Positions 8,531-16,944 of a stretch of 64,000 nt of DNA are shown one piece after another. A model generated the notes under the pieces. It made no database searches. It saw only the letters and a list, made by a program, of their open reading frames with translations, and had not been told where the DNA came from. This DNA comes from Pseudonocardia endophytica (GTDB lineage: Bacteria; Actinomycetota; Actinomycetes; Mycobacteriales; Pseudonocardiaceae), in NCBI RefSeq assembly GCF_004339565.1, contig NZ_SMFZ01000001.1, positions 1,054,001 to 1,118,000 on the forward strand. Direction: 5' to 3'. Every line of letters starts with the position of its first letter. Position 1 is the first letter of the stretch. The position numbers were made by a program, and so were the translations under genes.

Positions 8531-9676
8531 TCACCAGCGGACGGGGAGATTGTCCATCCCGAACACGATCGAGAACGACCGCAGCTCCAGATCGTCCTCG
8601 TCCACCGCGGGGGCCAGCGCGGGGAACCGCGCGAACAGTGCGGGCAGTGCCGCCCGCAGCTCCATCCGCCCGAGCTCGGCGCCGACGCACCGGTGGATGC
8701 CGTAGCCGAACGCCAGGTGCCCGGCACCGTGGGCGGCCGGGTCGGTGTTCGCCGCGGACAGCGAGCAGATCATCGCGTCGCCCTTGGCGATCTCCCGGCC
8801 GCCGACGACGGTGTCGTCGCGCGCGAAACGCGGGAACGCGACCTGCACCACCGACATCCGGCGCAGCAGGTCCTCCACGACCCCGTGCGCGTCGGTCGCG
8901 AGACGGGAGCGCAACGGCTCGTCGGACATCAGCTCGTACGCCGAGAGCGCGATCATGCTGGCGGTCGTCTCGTGCCCTCCGGTGAGCACGCCGTCGGCCA
9001 GCTGGGCGAGATCCTCGTCGGAGACGTTGTCGCCGTGCTCGCGCACGAGCGCGCCGAGCAGCCCCTCCCCCGGGTTCGCCCGCTCCCGTGCCGCGAGACC
9101 GCGCAGGTAGTCCATCGACTCGTTGACGACGTCCAGCGAGTTGTCGAACTGGGCGATCATGTCGAACCGGGCGGTGCTGCGGCGCTCGAACTCGCTGCGG
9201 TCGGCGTCCGGGACCCCCAGCAGCTCGCAGATCACCTGCGACGGCAGCGGCACGGCGAACCGCTCGACCAGGTCGACGCCGGGCCCCTCGGCCTGCATCG
9301 CGTCCAGCAGCTCCGTGGTCAGCGCGTCGATCCGCGGGCCGAGCCGCGCCAGGCGCCGGACGGTGAACTCGCGGGTCAGCAGGCGTCGCAGACGGGTGTG
9401 CTCCGGCGGGTCACGGAAACCGAGACCGCCGGGATCCTGCTCGGCGAGCTGCTCGATCCCCGTCCCGGCCAGGTGCGACAGCTCGTTGGAGAACCGGACG
9501 GTGTCCCCCAGCACCTCGCGCACCTGGGCGTAGCCGGTCACGAGCCACCCCCGCGCACCGATCTCGTCCGGCACCGCGATCGAGGCGACCGGGAGCCTGC
9601 CCCTCAGCTCGGTGAGCTCCGCCGACGGCGCCAGACGGTCGCGCAGCAGGGGCAGCATCATGGACGCCTCACCCAT
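8531..9676 (-). CDS. cytochrome P450
   Basis: A 381-residue P450, slightly short for the bacterial family. Seen: DPPEHTRLRRLL, the I-helix GGHETT, an EDLLRRM segment in the ExxR position (E-D-L-L-R), and the haem loop FGYGIHRCVG with ligand Cys330. It differs clearly from the P450 at 4243, so the two are not recent duplicates. It is the first gene of an operon with an SRPBCC protein and an SDR. The promoter should lie in 9677-9736, a 60-bp gap after the cobF stop. Two adjacent methionines (MMLPLL) just inside leave the start uncertain by five codons. Substrate is unknown. Confidence 0.92.
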   Translation of the reverse strand: MGEASMMLPLLRDRLAPSAELTELRGRLPVASIAVPDEIGARGWLVTGYAQVREVLGDTVRFSNELSHLAGTGIEQLAEQDPGGLGFRDPPEHTRLRRLLTREFTVRRLARLGPRIDALTTELLDAMQAEGPGVDLVERFAVPLPSQVICELLGVPDADRSEFERRSTARFDMIAQFDNSLDVVNESMDYLRGLAARERANPGEGLLGALVREHGDNVSDEDLAQLADGVLTGGHETTASMIALSAYELMSDEPLRSRLATDAHGVVEDLLRRMSVVQVAFPRFARDDTVVGGREIAKGDAMICSLSAANTDPAAHGAGHLAFGYGIHRCVGAELGRMELRAALPALFARFPALAPAVDEDDLELRSFSIVFGMDNLPVRW

Positions 9677-9736
9677 GACCCACGTCTCCTTCCGACGCCC
9701 GCGCCGCGGATGCCGTCATTGTCCCAGAAGTCCGGT

Positions 9737-10537
9737 TCACCGTTCCCCCGCATTCCTGCGCAGCAGGTACGTGTCCATGATCCAGCCCTTGCGCTCCCGC
9801 GCCTCGTCCCGCGCGGCGACGATCTGCTCACACACCTGGTCGAGTGGTCCCGACACGAGCAGCTCGTCCGTCGTGCCGAGGTACGCGCCCCAGTAGACGT
9901 GCAGCGCGGCGCTCTGCTCCGGCGGCAGTGTCGAGAACGCGGCCCGCCCGTCCAGCATCACGACGACGTCGTCGACGTCGTCCGGCAGCCCGCCCTCGAT
10001 CCGGCGGCCGGTGGTGATCAGCACCGGACGGCCGACCCGGTTCAGGATCAGCCGGTGCGCCGCGGCCAGCGCCGCGACGCTGGAGATCCCGGGGACCGAC
10101 TCGACCCGCCACCCGTCCGGGTCGGGCATCCGGGAGAACACGCCGTCGAGCAGTCGCAACGTCCCGTCGTAGAGCGAGGGGTCGCCCCACACCAGGAACG
10201 CGCCGCACTCGTCGTCGGCCAGGTTCGCGGTCAGCAGGTCGCGGTACAGCGCGGCGCGCCGGTCCTGCCAGTCCACGACGACGTCGCGGTAGGCGTCGGC
10301 GTCGGCGCTGACCGGCCCGCTCCGCTCCCGCGGCAGGTCGGCCGCCTCGACGAGCCGGTAGCCGCCGTCGGGGCGGTGACGTCGCAGGATCTCCTCGCGC
10401 AGGGCGCGGAGGTCGTCCTTCTCGTCGCCCTTGTCGATGACGAAGACCACGTCGGTCCGGCCGAGCGCCTCCACGGCCTGCAACGTGAGATGGTCCGGGT
10501 CCCCTGCCCCGATACCGATCGCCAGCACGGTGCGCAC
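9737..10537 (-). CDS. cobF: precorrin-6A synthase (deacetylating)
   Basis: A 266-residue SAM-dependent tetrapyrrole methylase that methylates precorrin-5 at C-1 and releases acetate in aerobic cobalamin synthesis. Seen: the N-terminal glycine-rich strand VLAIGIGAGDPDHLTLQAV, WGDPSLYDGTLRLL, a PGISSVAALAAAH segment and VYWGAYLGTTDELLV near the C-terminus, all characteristic of CobF rather than of the other Cob methylases. GTG 10535-10537 gives the normal family N-terminus. It is isolated from other cob genes in this window, as cobF often is in actinobacteria. Confidence 0.9.
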   Translation of the reverse strand: MRTVLAIGIGAGDPDHLTLQAVEALGRTDVVFVIDKGDEKDDLRALREEILRRHRPDGGYRLVEAADLPRERSGPVSADADAYRDVVVDWQDRRAALYRDLLTANLADDECGAFLVWGDPSLYDGTLRLLDGVFSRMPDPDGWRVESVPGISSVAALAAAHRLILNRVGRPVLITTGRRIEGGLPDDVDDVVVMLDGRAAFSTLPPEQSAALHVYWGAYLGTTDELLVSGPLDQVCEQIVAARDEARERKGWIMDTYLLRRNAGER

Positions 10538-10720
10538 CCCCCGGACGGTAGTGGACCTGACCGCACGCTCCGGCGGCGACCCGGCCGGTTCGGTCACCGG
10601 AGCGGACCAGCGGTTACGACGGTCGGAGTCGCCCGATCCGCCCAGTGTCCGAGTGCGTCCCGGACGGGTGTCCCTCGGTAGGGTCGGGGGTCCCTGATCG
10701 TCGTCGGAGGGCGGACCGAG

Positions 10721-11878
10721 GTGAGGATCGGACATCTCGTCGAGTCGCTGAACCCGTACGGCACGGCCGCCGGACTGGTGGACCTCGCCGAGGCGGGGCG
10801 GGACGCGGGCATGGAGCTCGTCGTCGTCTCGTTCACCCCGACCGGGAACCCGCAGGTCCCGGCCGCGTTGCGCAAGGCGGGTGCCGTCCCGGTCGCGCTG
10901 AACCTCGCCCCGTGGGACCCCCGGGCGGTCCCGCGGGTCGTCGAGCTGTTCCGCGAGCACGGGGTGGACGTCGTGCACAGCCACGGCACGCGCCCCGACG
11001 TCGTCGGACCCGCGGCCGCGAGCCGCCTCAAGGTCCCCGCCGTGTCGACGCTGCACCACATCCACGCGGAGGCCGCAGACCGTGGCGACCGGGTCCGGCG
11101 CACGGCCAAGGTGCTCGCGCGGAAGCGGTTCATGACCCGCACGATCGCCACCTCGCACCTGCAACGGGACTGGTACCGGCGGATCGCGGGCTCCACGGCG
11201 GGCCTGTCGGTCCTCCCGGACGGCGCCTGCGACCCCGGCGTCGGCACGGCGGAGGAGCGGCTGGCGCTGCGGCGCAGCCTCGGCGTCGACGACGACGAGG
11301 TGGTGGCCGTCTCGGTCAACCCGATGCGGCGCGGTCAGGGGCAGGACATGCTGCTGGACGCGCTGGCCGAGCTGCCGGACGGCGAGCCGGTGACCGTCGT
11401 GCTGGGCGGCGACGGACCGCTGCGCCCATGGCTCGAGTCCCGGGTCGCCGCCGACGAGTCGCTGGCCGGACGGGTCGGCTTCCGCCGCGACGCCGACCCG
11501 GTCGAGCTGCTGCGCGCCGCGGACGTCCAGCTCCACCTGACCCGCGCGGACACGATGCCCCGCGCCCTCGTTCTCGGGCAGGGCACCGGCACCCCGGCCG
11601 TCGCCACCCGGGTGGGCGGGATACCGGAGATCGTGACCCGCGACACCGGGGCGCTCGTGCCGATGTCGGCGTCCCGGGTGGCCGACGAGCTCGTGCGGCT
11701 CGTCCGCGACCCGGAGCGGCGCCGCCGACAGGGCGACGCGGCGCGGGCCCGGTTCCTGGAGCGGTTCGAGGCCGGGGTCTGGGTCGGACAGCTGACCGAG
11801 ATCTACCGCAGCGCGCTCGGGTGGAGCGGCGCGCCCGCACCCGAGCAGCTGGACGCGCCGGAGCCGACCCGGCCCTGA
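10721..11878 (+). CDS. GT4-type glycosyltransferase
   Basis: A 385-residue retaining GT-B glycosyltransferase. Seen: an N-terminal Rossmann half with GHLVESLNPYG and VDVVHSHGTRPDVVG, then the C-terminal half with VNPMRRGQGQDMLLDAL, VVLGGDGPLRPWLE and a donor-binding segment ending in GGIPEIVTRDTGALV. The usual EG(F/L)GLP donor motif is replaced by RALVLGQGTGTPAVA, so the classic E-x7-E pair is not intact. The GTG start follows a ggcggaccgag stretch. It is convergent with a GT2 gene (7 bp between stops), and both may work on surface polysaccharide. Donor and acceptor are unknown. Confidence 0.88.
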   Translation: MRIGHLVESLNPYGTAAGLVDLAEAGRDAGMELVVVSFTPTGNPQVPAALRKAGAVPVALNLAPWDPRAVPRVVELFREHGVDVVHSHGTRPDVVGPAAASRLKVPAVSTLHHIHAEAADRGDRVRRTAKVLARKRFMTRTIATSHLQRDWYRRIAGSTAGLSVLPDGACDPGVGTAEERLALRRSLGVDDDEVVAVSVNPMRRGQGQDMLLDALAELPDGEPVTVVLGGDGPLRPWLESRVAADESLAGRVGFRRDADPVELLRAADVQLHLTRADTMPRALVLGQGTGTPAVATRVGGIPEIVTRDTGALVPMSASRVADELVRLVRDPERRRRQGDAARARFLERFEAGVWVGQLTEIYRSALGWSGAPAPEQLDAPEPTRP

Positions 11879-11885
11879 ACTCCGG

Positions 11886-13211
11886 TCAGCCCGGCGGCTC
11901 GCCGTCCGGACGGGTGAGCGGGGGCGCGACGCCGCCGTCCTCGCGCACCCGGCGGCGGGACCGCAGGTAGAGCAGCGGGCCGGAGACCAGGCCGCGCAGC
12001 GTGCGCGCCCCGGCACCGTCCGGGAGTGCGCCCGCGGCGGCCGCACCGCTGTCCCCGCCGTTCCCGCCGGTCACGACGTGCACGCCCGGCGTCCCGGTCG
12101 CGACGTCGCCGGACTCGCGGCGGACGATGTGCCGCAGCCGCGCCGCGGCGGCCGGGAGCCGTCGCACGGCCGCCGCGCGGGCACGCGGGTCCAGCGCCAC
12201 CTTGCCGAGGAACGCCCCGAGCCCGAGCGCGTACCCGCGCATCTGGGACCGCAGCTCGCCGTCGGACGGCCGGTGGTGGTGCCAGACGAACGCCGACGGC
12301 ACGTAGCCGAGCACCCGGCCGTCGAGCACGATCCGGACGAGCAGCTCGATGTCCTCGCCGCCCGCCGTCCGCGCACCGGGGCCGAGCGCCTCGTCGAACC
12401 CGCCGAGCGCGCGCACCGCGTCCACCCGCACCGCCATGTTCGCGCCGATGCCGAACAGGCCGGGCGAGAACGGGAACACCGCCGAGTCGTCCGGTGGCTC
12501 CGCGAGCGAGAACCGCCGCGGCGCGAAGCCCTTGTTCCAGGCCAGCGCCAGGTCGGCGGCCCGCTCCTGGGGCGTCTCCAGACGTGCCGCGAGCACGGGC
12601 CCGCTGACGCCCGCCAGCTCCGGATCCGCCGCGAACGCGCCCGCGATCCGGGAGGCCCACGCCGTGTCCGGCTCGGTGTCGTCGTCGGTGAACGCGACGA
12701 TCGGCGTCCGCGCCTCGGACAGACCCCGGTTGCGGCCTGCCGACGCTCCGCGGCGCGGCTCGGAGACGTAGCGCACCCGCTCGTCGGAGAACGCCGTGAC
12801 GACCCGCTCGGTCCGGTCGTCCGGCGGGTCGTTGTCCACGACAAGCACGGTCATCGCGGGGTGGTCCCCCGCCAGCACGGCCTGCACGCAGCGCCGCACG
12901 CTGTCCGGCCGCCCGCGCGTCGCGACGACGACGGTGACCGGCTCGGCGGACACCGGCGGCGGCTGCGGAACGTGACCGGCGGCGGCCGACGCCGCGCGGG
13001 CGACCTCCGCCGCGGACGCCCTGCCGCGCGCCAGCGGCAGCTCGACCTGCGCGACCGGCACCGTGCCCGCCGGGGTGGGGTGGCAGACCAGCAGGCGCGC
13101 CGAGGTGAACCGCGCGGGAGCCGCCACGTCCTCGGCGTGCCCGATCTCGGTCCGGCCGACCCAGGTCGGGCCGGTCGGGTCATCCGGGACGTCGGTCCGT
13201 GAATCCGGCAC
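11886..13211 (-). CDS. family 2 glycosyltransferase
   Basis: A 441-residue protein with a GT-A (GT2) domain in the middle. Seen: VTVVVATRGRPDSVRRCVQA, VLVVDNDPPDD, a FTDDDTEPD stretch with the metal-binding Asp cluster, GANMAVRVDAVRALGGFDE, and a GGEDIELLVR acceptor-side motif. The first about 110 residues are a separate domain with DPTGPTWVGRTEIGHAEDV; such an N-terminal domain accompanies some actinobacterial GT2 enzymes. Start GTG 13209-13211 is preceded by GGAGG at six bases; an open frame continues to 13427 but loses coding character. The last 60 residues are hydrophilic, with no membrane anchor. It probably acts in cell-envelope glycan synthesis (inference). Confidence 0.87.
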   Translation of the reverse strand: MPDSRTDVPDDPTGPTWVGRTEIGHAEDVAAPARFTSARLLVCHPTPAGTVPVAQVELPLARGRASAAEVARAASAAAGHVPQPPPVSAEPVTVVVATRGRPDSVRRCVQAVLAGDHPAMTVLVVDNDPPDDRTERVVTAFSDERVRYVSEPRRGASAGRNRGLSEARTPIVAFTDDDTEPDTAWASRIAGAFAADPELAGVSGPVLAARLETPQERAADLALAWNKGFAPRRFSLAEPPDDSAVFPFSPGLFGIGANMAVRVDAVRALGGFDEALGPGARTAGGEDIELLVRIVLDGRVLGYVPSAFVWHHHRPSDGELRSQMRGYALGLGAFLGKVALDPRARAAAVRRLPAAAARLRHIVRRESGDVATGTPGVHVVTGGNGGDSGAAAAGALPDGAGARTLRGLVSGPLLYLRSRRRVREDGGVAPPLTRPDGEPPG

Positions 13212-13389
13212 CGGGCGCCTCCGTTCGCGTGTCGGACACGGCCTGCGCTCGTGCCTCGGCATCCGATGCTCACAGACCGGACATCGGACCGTGGTGGGCG
13301 GGGTCGAGCGGGATCCGGTCACGGTCGGTACACCGTTCGTCGTGTCACCGATCTCGTCCGGCGCAACCGGGCGCCTCCCGATCAACCTG

Positions 13390-13404
13390 CGAACGGTCCG
13401 TTCG
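13390..13404. promoter_or_regulatory. 15-bp palindrome between the GT2 and NlpC/P60 genes
   Basis: CGAACGGTCCGTTCG is a perfect palindrome around a single central base. It lies 179 bp upstream of the GT2 GTG and 230 bp upstream of the NlpC/P60 ATG, in a 423-bp divergent intergenic region that otherwise shows no clear element. It could be an operator; the protein that would bind it is unknown. Confidence 0.3.
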
Positions 13405-13634
13405 CGCGCGGATCGCGCATCAGACACCGCTCGTCGTATCCACGGCGGGTCGGTCGGGCAGGTGCGTCACGGACCGGTTACGGTCACTCGTGCTGGTCGG
13501 CGAAATGTCGATCGGTGCGCCCGGTCGGCCGTCCGCTCCCCGCCCGCCGACACTCCCCCAGGCGCCCCTGTGAGTACGTGGCGGGAGCAGTACGCCGGAA
13601 GCCAGGCGTCGCTGTTGCGGTCGAGGACGAACGC

Positions 13635-14627
13635 ATGACCATTGCTCCCGAGGTCGCCACCCGTGCCCGCCATAGCACCGACGGCGAGGGCATCTCCGCC
13701 GCCGACCTGCTGGCGCGCTTCGCGGACGCCGGTTTCGACCGGCCGACCCGCTCCGGCCGCCGGTCCGCCGAGCGCGCCCACGAGGCCGTCGCCGAGCCGT
13801 ACGGCGCCGCGGACACGGTCGTCACCCGAGACGTCCCCGCAGGTCTGAGCGGCGATGTCCCGTCGGCCGGCCTGATCCGCGGCCGCACGTCCGAGACCGG
13901 CGCGTTCGGCCGCAACCCGCGGGCCGTCGCCGCCACGATGGGCGCCACGCTCGTCGGCGCGACCGCCGTGATGGGCGTCGTGACCGCTCTGGACTCGCCC
14001 GACGAGGCCGCCGCCGACCTGCAGACCCGCCCGGTCGACCTGGCCGGCTCCGAGCAGGCGACGATGAAGCTGCAGTCGGTGCCGAGCGCCGCGAGCAAGC
14101 TCGGTGGCGCCACTGCGGGCACGCCTGCCGGGTTCGACCAGGCCGACGCCGCGAAGATCGCGTCCAACAACCTGGCCGCGGCGAAGAAGGCCGCGGACGC
14201 CAAGTCGGCCGCGGACCGCAAGGCCGCCGCCCCGGCGGCGTCCGGCGGCGGCGACCAGAAGGCCGACCTGTCGGGCCTCGGCTCGCTGGGCATGAAGGCC
14301 CTCGAGATGGCGAAGTCGAAGCTCGGCAAGCCGTACGTCTGGGGTGCCGACGGCCCGAACGCGTTCGACTGCTCCGGCCTGATGAAGTGGGCCTTCGAGC
14401 AGGTCGGCAAGGACCTGCCGCGCTCGTCCTCGGCGCAGTCGCAGGTCGGGACGCCGGTCAGCAAGTCGGACCTGCAGCCCGGCGACGTCGTGTTCTTCTA
14501 CTCCCCGGTCAGCCACGTCGGGATCTACGCCGGTAACGGCAAGATCCTGCACGCCAGCGAGCCGGGCGAGCCGGTGAAGTACTCGGACATGGACCGGATG
14601 CCGTTCCACAACGCCGTCCGCCTCTGA
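13635..14627 (+). CDS. NlpC/P60 family cell-wall endopeptidase
   Basis: A 330-residue peptidoglycan hydrolase that should cleave D-Glu-(gamma)-meso-diaminopimelate peptide bonds outside the membrane. Seen: about 95 N-terminal residues without a signal, then a hydrophobic segment (about 100-117) that may act as a membrane anchor or internal export signal, an Ala/Lys-rich linker, and the catalytic domain from about residue 215 with PYVWGADGPNAFDCSGL. The triad can be read as Cys246, His294 (SHVGIY) and His306 (LHASE). ATG 13635 follows a gaggacga ribosome site. The long N-terminal region before the hydrophobic segment is unusual for exported hydrolases. It lies alone. Confidence 0.93.
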   Translation: MTIAPEVATRARHSTDGEGISAADLLARFADAGFDRPTRSGRRSAERAHEAVAEPYGAADTVVTRDVPAGLSGDVPSAGLIRGRTSETGAFGRNPRAVAATMGATLVGATAVMGVVTALDSPDEAAADLQTRPVDLAGSEQATMKLQSVPSAASKLGGATAGTPAGFDQADAAKIASNNLAAAKKAADAKSAADRKAAAPAASGGGDQKADLSGLGSLGMKALEMAKSKLGKPYVWGADGPNAFDCSGLMKWAFEQVGKDLPRSSSAQSQVGTPVSKSDLQPGDVVFFYSPVSHVGIYAGNGKILHASEPGEPVKYSDMDRMPFHNAVRL

Positions 14628-14664
14628 GCGACCCGCTCTACGACATACGGAACCGCCGTCGGCG

Positions 14665-16077
14665 TCAGCCGGCGGCGGTCTCGTATGCGGAGGCGATCTC
14701 CAGCACGCGCCGGTCCGCACGCGGCGGCCCGACGATCTGCAGCCCGACCGGCAGGCCGTCGTCGGTGTACCCGGCCGGGACCGAGATCGCCGGAGCGCCG
14801 GCGGCGCTGATCAGCGTGCAGGAACGCATCCAGCCCAGGTAGTCCGGCTGCGGCACGCCCGCGACCTCGGCGGGGTACTCGAGCTCCACGTCGAACGGCA
14901 GGACCTGCACCGTCGGGCAGACCAGCACGTCGTAGCGGTCGAAGAACTCCACGACGGTCTCGTGCAGCGCGCCATGGCGCTGGAATGCCCGGCTCAGGTC
15001 GTCGACGGTCAGCCGGCGCCCGACCTCGACGTTCCAGCGGACGGTCTCCTTGACCTGCTCCGGCTGCTGCTCGGTCATCGGCCCGAACGCCTCCAGGAAC
15101 TGCCAGGCGCGCAACGTGGAGAACACGTCGTCGGCGGCGTCCAGGTCCGGGCACGCGTCCTCGACGAACGCGCCGGCGCCCTCCCAGACCGGCCTCGCGG
15201 CGTCCACCACGGCAGCCACCCGCGGATCGACCGGGATCCGCCCGCCGAGGTCCGGCGCCCACGCCACCCGCAGTCCGCGCAGGTCGGCGTCCAGCGGCGG
15301 GGCGAACGCGGATCCGGGGTCGCCGAGCGACAGCGGCGCCCGCGGGTCCGGACCGGCCAGCACGGACAGCAGCAGCGCGACGTCCGCGACGGTCCGGCCG
15401 AGCGGTCCCTGCACGGCCAGCGTCTGGTACGGCAGCAGCGACGGGTGCGACGGGACGCGCCCCGGCGTCGGCCGGAACCCGACGACGCCGGCGAACGCGG
15501 CCGGGTTGCGCAGCGAGCCGCCCATGTCACTGCCCTCGGCCAGTGGCACCATGCCGCACGCCAGCGCGACGGCCGCTCCGCCACTCGACCCACCCGCCGA
15601 CAACCCCTGCCGGTGAGCGTTGTGCGTCGGGCCGAACACCGGGTTCGTCGTGTGCGACCCGGCCGCCCACTCCGGCACGTTCGACTTGCCGAGCCGCACG
15701 GCACCGGCGGCCGCGATCCGGGCGACGGCGAGCTCGTCGCCGTCCGGGACGTGGTCGGCCATCAGCGGGGAACCCCACGTGGTTCGCATGCCGCCGGTGA
15801 CGTGGGTGTCCTTGTGCACCACCGGGAGTCCGTGCAACACGCCGTCGGTGCGGTCGGGTCCGTGGCGCTGCGCGAACCGCTCGTCGGCGGCCGCGGCGGC
15901 GGCCGTCGCACCCTCGGCGTCCAGCGTCACGATCGCGTTCTTCGACGGGTTCGTGGCCGCGATCCGCTCCAGGCAGGCGTCCAGCAGCTCCCGGGCGGAC
16001 AGCTCGCCGGCGTGCAGGAGCCGCGCCAGCTCGACGGCCGGGCGGTCCGGCAGCCCGGCCCCGATCGGCCCCGTCAC
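14665..16077 (-). CDS. amidase signature family enzyme
   Basis: A 470-residue amidase that hydrolyses a C-N amide bond with a Ser-cisSer-Lys triad. Seen: the lysine in LPVVHKDTHV, the GLSAGGSSGGAAVALA signature with the first serine, and GSDMGGSLRNPAAF with the nucleophile serine. Length is typical. The GTG start overlaps the stop of the upstream nucleotidyltransferase gene (GTGA, 16074-16077), so the two are translationally coupled. Together with the DeoR gene they form a three-gene operon divergent from a sodium:solute symporter gene. This suggests a catabolic unit for an amide-bearing or sugar-linked compound (inference). Substrate is unknown; it does not look like GatA. Confidence 0.93.
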   Translation of the reverse strand: MTGPIGAGLPDRPAVELARLLHAGELSARELLDACLERIAATNPSKNAIVTLDAEGATAAAAAADERFAQRHGPDRTDGVLHGLPVVHKDTHVTGGMRTTWGSPLMADHVPDGDELAVARIAAAGAVRLGKSNVPEWAAGSHTTNPVFGPTHNAHRQGLSAGGSSGGAAVALACGMVPLAEGSDMGGSLRNPAAFAGVVGFRPTPGRVPSHPSLLPYQTLAVQGPLGRTVADVALLLSVLAGPDPRAPLSLGDPGSAFAPPLDADLRGLRVAWAPDLGGRIPVDPRVAAVVDAARPVWEGAGAFVEDACPDLDAADDVFSTLRAWQFLEAFGPMTEQQPEQVKETVRWNVEVGRRLTVDDLSRAFQRHGALHETVVEFFDRYDVLVCPTVQVLPFDVELEYPAEVAGVPQPDYLGWMRSCTLISAAGAPAISVPAGYTDDGLPVGLQIVGPPRADRRVLEIASAYETAAG

Positions 16078-16934
16078 GCCCCACCCCACAGCGGCGACGG
16101 GTGGTCGGACAGGTTCCGGAGGCGCTCGACGACGAGCGGGCGGTCGTCCGGATGCGTCACGCCGAACCACCGGTCGTCGGTGTGCAGGACGGTCACGTCC
16201 AGCTCGCCCCGGCCGATCATGTCCGTGACCGCGGGCGGGATCGTCAGCTCCGCGGTGTCGCTGTCCCCGTGGGTCCCGAGGAACTCCTCCCACCGGCCGC
16301 GCAGGGGCTCGAACACCGAGTGCCGGAAGCCCCACATGTTCATCGAGACGACCGCGTCGCCGGGCAGGTGCCCGTTCGAGCCGGTCGCGCCACCGTCGCC
16401 GTCGGGGACGATCTGATAGGTCTCGTCCACCGTGACCAGTGACCGGTCCGGTCCGAACCGGCAGATCCCGCGCGTCACACCGCCGGACTCGGACAGCGTG
16501 TTGCGCAGGGCGAACCCGACGAGCGCCGCGCTCGGCCGGTCGGACGCCATGTGTCCGGCCAGCACCCGGTGCGACCCCGGGCCGTAGAAGTCGTCCGCGT
16601 TCACCACGCCGAACGGCCCGTCGATCACGTCCTGCGCCGCCAGCAGCGCGTGCACCGTGCCCCACGGCTTCTCGCGCTCCGGCCCGAGGCGGTCCTGGAA
16701 CGCGTAACGCACGTCGGCCTGCCGCTCGATCCGCCGCCCGACGGTCTCGCGGAACTCCTGCTCGATGTCGGTGCGCAGCACGAAGACGACCCGGGAGAAC
16801 CCGGCCCGCAGCGCGTCGAACACCGAGTAGTCGACGATCGTCTCGCCCGACGGGCCCACCGGGTCGGTCTGCTTGAGCCGCCCGTACCGGGTGCTCCGCC
16901 CGGCCGCCAGCACCAGCAACGTCAGGTCGTCCAC
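16074..16934 (-). CDS. nucleotidyltransferase (NDP-sugar synthase-like)
   Basis: A 286-residue Rossmann-like NTP transferase. Seen: the N-terminal nucleotide-binding signature LTLLVLAAGRSTRYGRLKQ, continuing TDPVGPSGETIVDYSV, and the metal-binding FGVVNADDFYG motif. These match a subgroup of sugar-phosphate nucleotidyltransferase-like proteins whose substrates are mostly unknown. The C-terminal half contains VSMNMWGFRHSVFEPL. The gene starts 10 bases after the DeoR gene and overlaps the amidase start by four bases. A nucleotidyltransferase linked to an amidase and a DeoR regulator is an uncommon grouping. No hexapeptide-repeat domain is present. Confidence 0.85.
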   Translation of the reverse strand: MDDLTLLVLAAGRSTRYGRLKQTDPVGPSGETIVDYSVFDALRAGFSRVVFVLRTDIEQEFRETVGRRIERQADVRYAFQDRLGPEREKPWGTVHALLAAQDVIDGPFGVVNADDFYGPGSHRVLAGHMASDRPSAALVGFALRNTLSESGGVTRGICRFGPDRSLVTVDETYQIVPDGDGGATGSNGHLPGDAVVSMNMWGFRHSVFEPLRGRWEEFLGTHGDSDTAELTIPPAVTDMIGRGELDVTVLHTDDRWFGVTHPDDRPLVVERLRNLSDHPSPLWGGA

Positions 16935-16944
16935 CGTCGTCCTC

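Noticed and set aside
9737..12046. 769-residue minus-strand frame joining cobF with sequence opposite the GT4 gene
   Set aside because: Everything upstream of 10537 is antisense to the GT4 gene and lacks protein character; cobF starts at GTG 10537.
13212..13427. N-terminal extension of the GT2 protein to 13427
   Set aside because: GGAGG is placed correctly for GTG 13211; the extension has poor third-position bias.
13212..13634. c-di-AMP (ydaO) riboswitch before the NlpC/P60 gene, as known for some actinobacterial wall hydrolases
   Set aside because: I could not find the conserved ydaO core segments in this leader; only a 15-bp palindrome stands out.
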